Shown here: piece by piece, positions 59,905 through 64,000 of the stretch | Layout of the letters: the number at the start of each line of letters is the position of its first letter | How positions within the stretch are numbered: the stretch's first letter is position 1 | Assembly (NCBI GenBank): GCA_038501625.1 | Contig: JAZAYU010001096.1 | Span: forward strand, 1 to 64,000 | Source of the DNA: Corbicula japonica | Lineage: Eukaryota; Mollusca; Bivalvia; Venerida; Cyrenidae | Reading direction: 5' to 3' | Length of the DNA: 64,000 nt | Notes under the pieces: generated by a model | Database searches by the model: none | Told to the model about the DNA's origin: nothing | What the model saw: the letters and a program-made list of their open reading frames with translations, nothing else | Position numbers and translations under genes: made by a program

Positions 59905-62685
59905 ATTATTTCGACCCCTGCACCGTTTAAAGCCGAACACGTGTGTTTACATTTATCGTTGGAAGAAACTCGATTTAGCTGTTTTTCTACACAATGGGGC
60001 GTCCAGGTAAATTATATATATATGTATTATATACTCGAAATTCCCTTTATTCATAGGCATAAGACCGATCGAGATGACAGGCTGTTCTTTACTTTTCTCT
60101 CATTTCAAAATTTGCCGAAACCATGTGCTCGTAACGGTATCAGGACATCTCGACCCCTTACCATTTCGACCTCTATACATTTTCTGACACATTTCGACCC
60201 CTGGTTTGAAGACACTTCGACCCCAACATGATTGGACACTTCGACCCCTACTTTAAAAAACTATTATAGTATGTTCAAATATATTTTTGACTATTAACTG
60301 CAGAACTTGTATAATATATTTTGACTATTAAATGCAGAATTGGTATTAAAATGTAAATTTGTTGATTTATTTTGAAAGGTTGTGTTACAACTTGAACTAA
60401 GTAGAAACACTTAATTTTGAAAAATCAAATTTTAACTTATTTGATATGCGGAAACAAATATGTTAAAAAATTACCAATGAAATTTAGAATTTTATGCTGC
60501 TTTATGGTTGTTGTTTTTTTTGCATTTTCGTTGTAAATCAATATTTGATTTTACAAAATAAATAAAAGATTGGTAAGGATACAGTCAGTGTTTGGCATAC
60601 TTTTATGTGTTTTATAGTCATTGAGAGGATTCTTCAAAATCTGTGCAGAATACATTTCATTAACGCATTTAATCGAAGGAAAGTTTATTTGTGTGGTGGT
60701 ATCACCATTTAAACGCGATAATTAATATTATTTGTCCAAACGGAAGTCTAGAAAGGTGATAATTGTTACAAAGACTAAGAACCCCAAGTAAATCAAAAGG
60801 TTAGATATATGTGACATTTCGACATTTAAGTCACAAAAAGTTGATAATTATAAGCTAATGCATAAATTAAAATCGTCACACAAAGAGACTTCAAAAATGA
60901 ACTATAATAATAGTTCACTCTATGTCTTTGCATATTTTTATTTGTCTTTTCTTCTATGTAGATAACTTTTGTATCGTTTAGATCCAATGTTTTTTTTATG
61001 ATCATAATGTGGATTTGCTTTGTACACAGGCCCTTTTTATTGTTTAAATGAATTAACATTTTCATCACTTAACATACACTTTTCAGTATATGATGAACAG
61101 AAATTTGATAAAATTCAATTTTAAAAAAGGGATTTTATGTTTAATCATTTATGATACAATAAATGTAGAAATTGTTTATAAGGTTTATATGGTGAACAAC
61201 TAGGCATTAAAATATTGCTGTGGTATCATTATGTTTCGAAGGCCAAGTTTTTGTGCTAAAGATATAATTGGACATTGTATATTTATTTTTTAACATACTA
61301 TTGTATATTTTTTAACATACTATGAAAAGGAGCGATTTCGCTGGAATTTCATTAATGTGCATTTATCCTGCGTCAAACCGAATCCCACAAGAAATATGAT
61401 GGCCCCTTTGTAATGCAGTAATATTTACTTTATTATTTACATAAAACGCTGTAACTATTTTGAAAAATCCATCAACAATTATACTTATTTGTTACGCGGA
61501 TACCAATAAGTTAAAAAATTATTAATGAAATTGAGAAATTAGGCTGCTTTATTTTTTGCGTTACAGTTGTAAACAAAAATCCGATTTTTACAAATAAATA
61601 AAAGTTTGGTATTGATACAGCTAGTTTTTGGCATACTTTTATGTGTTTTATAATCATTGAGAGGATTCTTCAAAATCTGTGCAGAATTCGTTTTATTCAC
61701 GCATTTAGGTATCACCTTTTAAACGCGATAATTAATATTATTTGTCCAGACTGAAGTCTAGAAAGGTGATAATTGTTAAAAAAGACCATTAACCCCAGGT
61801 GAATCAACAGGTTAGAAATATGTGACACTTTGTTTATTAACAATCTGTCATATTTAGTCACAAAAAGTTGATAGTTATAAAAAATGCATAAATAAATTAA
61901 AATCGTCACACAAAGAGACTTCAAAAATGTACAAGAATAACAGCTCATCATGTCTTTTCATTTTTAAATCAAATATTAAACATGATCATTTCAACATGCC
62001 TTGGCCGGTAAATTCACAAATACCCAAAAGCAGCAAAGAAAATCTTAAAAAGAAAGTTGCTTATAAGTTAGTTGTAAAAGTTACATTTTAACCATTTACA
62101 ATTTAGAAATTAAAAAAAAAATTGTATGGAAAATTGATTTAAAATGCAATCAACAAATTGAAATCTCTACATTTAAAGCATATCTCTGAACTCATTTAAA
62201 GTATATGCAAATAATTTATTATTATGTCATTGCACTGTAAATGCATAATTCGGATTTTACTACGATGTGATTGGTATTAATTGTATTTGTTAGGGTCGTA
62301 TATGTACATTTGTTATTGCATTTATTTGTGTATATGTATTTGTTGTTGAATTAAATTCCATTTAAAACGTGGAAGATTACTTTTTTTCCGATTTAAAACC
62401 GGAAATTTGTTTTTATTCAGCTCATTTGGAAATAATCTGCAAGGTCGTTAGATTATTGTCCCGCTGTCCAATATATCTCTGAAAAACGTTTATAACATGA
62501 TGTCAACGCGTAATGCAATATCATGCAAAATTTATTTTTTCCGGATTTAAAAGTAAGGGGTCAAGATGTCCATAAAATTAAGGGGTCGAAATGTCCTAGG
62601 GGTCGAAGTGGCAGGGGTCAAGATGTCTTAGGTGTCGAAAAGGTAAGGGGTCGAAATGGATAGGGGTCAAAGTGTCTGACAGCCC
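59905..62685. mobile_element. Foldback-like element with GGGGTCGAAATG subrepeats
   Basis: On the left (about 60140-60250) are six or so copies of a unit like catttcgacccct; on the right (about 62555-62670) similar units appear inverted (aggggtcgaaatg). A single outlying unit lies at 59911. Tandem subrepeats inside long inverted ends are typical of foldback elements. The interior holds an internal duplication (60425-60960 against 61489-61955) and no transposase. Exact ends are unclear. Confidence 0.6.
60425..61955. repeat. Duplicated segment of about 500 bases, offset about 1.05 kb
   Basis: The segments 60425-60960 and 61489-61955 share ggcatacttttatgtgtttt, gagaggattcttcaaaatct, taaacgcgataattaatatt and aatcgtcacacaaagagact. 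They lie in the same orientation inside the foldback-like element. Confidence 0.85.
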
Positions 62686-62691
62686 AAGTAA

Positions 62692-63196
62692 CAGGTCTAG
62701 GAAACGGCTGTTTTTACGGACTGTCTGTAAATTTACAGAATGTCAGTTTATTTATAGATAAATGTGTCTGGAAATTTATGGATCAGGGTTGATACAAAAG
62801 TTAACACATTTAAGAAATTCACATAACTGAAGCATTTTTGTTAGTTCTGATAGCAAAGAGCATGACATAGGACATAGACAAAATTAATGGAAGTTTGTTT
62901 ACACTGCTATTTCCTCTCCAACATGGTCATAAATGATCTAACAACATTCCACACAATCATCTGAACATAATAATGATCTCTTTTAAAAAGTTATGTTGAT
63001 ATACAGTAAAAAATACTAATTTATTCGTAGATTTTCATCCATTTTTATCCCAATGTGGTGTAGAACCAAGATGTAAAATTCCGACACCTTTTGTAACCAC
63101 CCTTGTCCATAAATTTACAGATATATTTGTCTATAAATAAACAGACCATCTGTAAAATTACAGACAGTCCATAAAAACAGCCATTTCCTAGACCTG
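62692..63196. mobile_element. 505-base MITE with 90-base TIRs and 5-base target duplication
   Basis: It starts caggtctaggaaacggctgt and ends as the inverse complement with few changes, matching for about 90 bases (further motif ctgtttatttatagacaaat). It is flanked by perfect agtaa repeats (62687-62691 and 63197-63201). No coding capacity. Confidence 0.9.
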
Positions 63197-63201
63197 AGTA
63201 A

Positions 63202-64000
63202 GTCATTAGAAACACGTTGGAAGAAACTCGATTTAGCTGTTTTTCTACGTGTTTAACATTCCTTATCTTATCGAACATATGTCCTTCCAGTCATAAAAAG
63301 CAAAAATTATATTTGAGTGGTAATAAACCTTGATTTAATTGCTGTTCCATGTGCCTTCTATGTTCTATTACAAAACAGTAACGACCATAGCAGTGCCAAA
63401 AACCCTAGATATTTTATAGTCTGCTGTGAGATGACGGGCCTGGACAAAAAATTGATTAAGCTTGCCGGGCAGTGCTAGTCAGATTTTCCAGATCAAAATC
63501 TGTTTCTCTAAACATTTATAAATAAGGTATTCTGTAAACCAATAAAATTGCAGACTGCATCTATCTATCAATTATACCCATCAAACAAAAACCTGAAATC
63601 GAAATGACCAAGTATAAAACTTTACCAACTGCATATGTATAAAATATTGTTGAATGGTGGGTGAACAAAACAAAAAAATTAGAAAGTTAAAAGTTGCATT
63701 AATTGCATGCAACTTCACATACGATGGGCATTAAGTCCATTACAATAGTTGTAGGAAAAACAAATTAGGTTTGAAAGAAATCAAAAAGAGTAAGACAGTA
63801 AGGTTTTATTATTTTATTTGTCGTAAAAACTTTGTTGAACCTTTTTATGTACAATTTCCAAAATTAATGTAAAGATCCGAGCCCCATCTCACAATATTTG
63901 GAAAACACTGGAATGTTTTGATTTGTGCAAGCTAATTGCATAACTGGAAAACCATATGCAGTGCTTATTTTATTGTTGTTCAGTTTGCACTGCAAGTTTA
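63202..64000. other. Non-coding right edge
   Basis: It begins with a 32-base copy of sequence found at 59960-59991 (ttggaagaaactcgatttag), then AT-rich sequence with no supported feature. Confidence 0.4.

Noticed and set aside
1..64000. CRISPR arrays, operons, phage or plasmid systems
   Set aside because: The window has split genes with GT..AG introns and eukaryotic transposons. The regular repeats seen are satellites or minisatellites without CRISPR-type unique spacers.

Overview
The window is eukaryotic, metazoan genomic DNA: AT-rich, with small exons bounded by GT..AG introns and a dense, nested load of DNA transposons, MITEs and tandem repeats. The gene content and repeat style suggest a mollusc, most likely a bivalve. 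That placement is inference; no single sequence proves it.

Four protein-coding genes can be built from splice sites and phase-consistent exons. (1) Minus strand, about 6.6 to 4.2 kb: the first coding exons of a leucine-rich, helical protein, possibly Lines-family. (2) Plus strand, 13.95 to 31.39 kb: a seven-exon gene for a 1506-residue C2H2 zinc-finger protein with nine fingers, a compact N-terminal domain and long Ser/Gln-rich linkers. Its 7.9 kb fourth intron is a nest of transposons. (3) Minus strand, 47.9 to 34.2 kb: a 212-residue membrane protein of no family I recognise. Its exons 4 and 5 appear twice, on either side of a 500-base assembly gap. (4) Minus strand, 54.8 (perhaps 57.1) to 49.7 kb: GPATCH4, a nucleolar G-patch protein, with conserved blocks in the expected order.

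Genes 2 and 3 converge tail to tail, with candidate poly(A) signals about 100 bases apart near 34.0 kb. Genes 3 and 4 run head to tail on the minus strand. These genes have no evident shared pathway.

The remaining sequence is mostly mobile DNA: two degenerate mariner-like elements; two hAT-type MITEs with perfect 8-base target duplications; a TTAA-flanked element carrying a 159-base tandem array; a 505-base MITE with a 5-base target duplication; a foldback-like element with GGGGTCGAAATG subrepeats; a terminal-inverted-repeat (TIR) element at 12.1 kb; and about 15 copies of one palindromic MITE family. The 4 kb duplication at 34.6-38.8 and 39.3-43.2 kb is best explained as two unmerged overlapping contig ends, probably two haplotypes. 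I found no CRISPR, operon or other prokaryote-type system.
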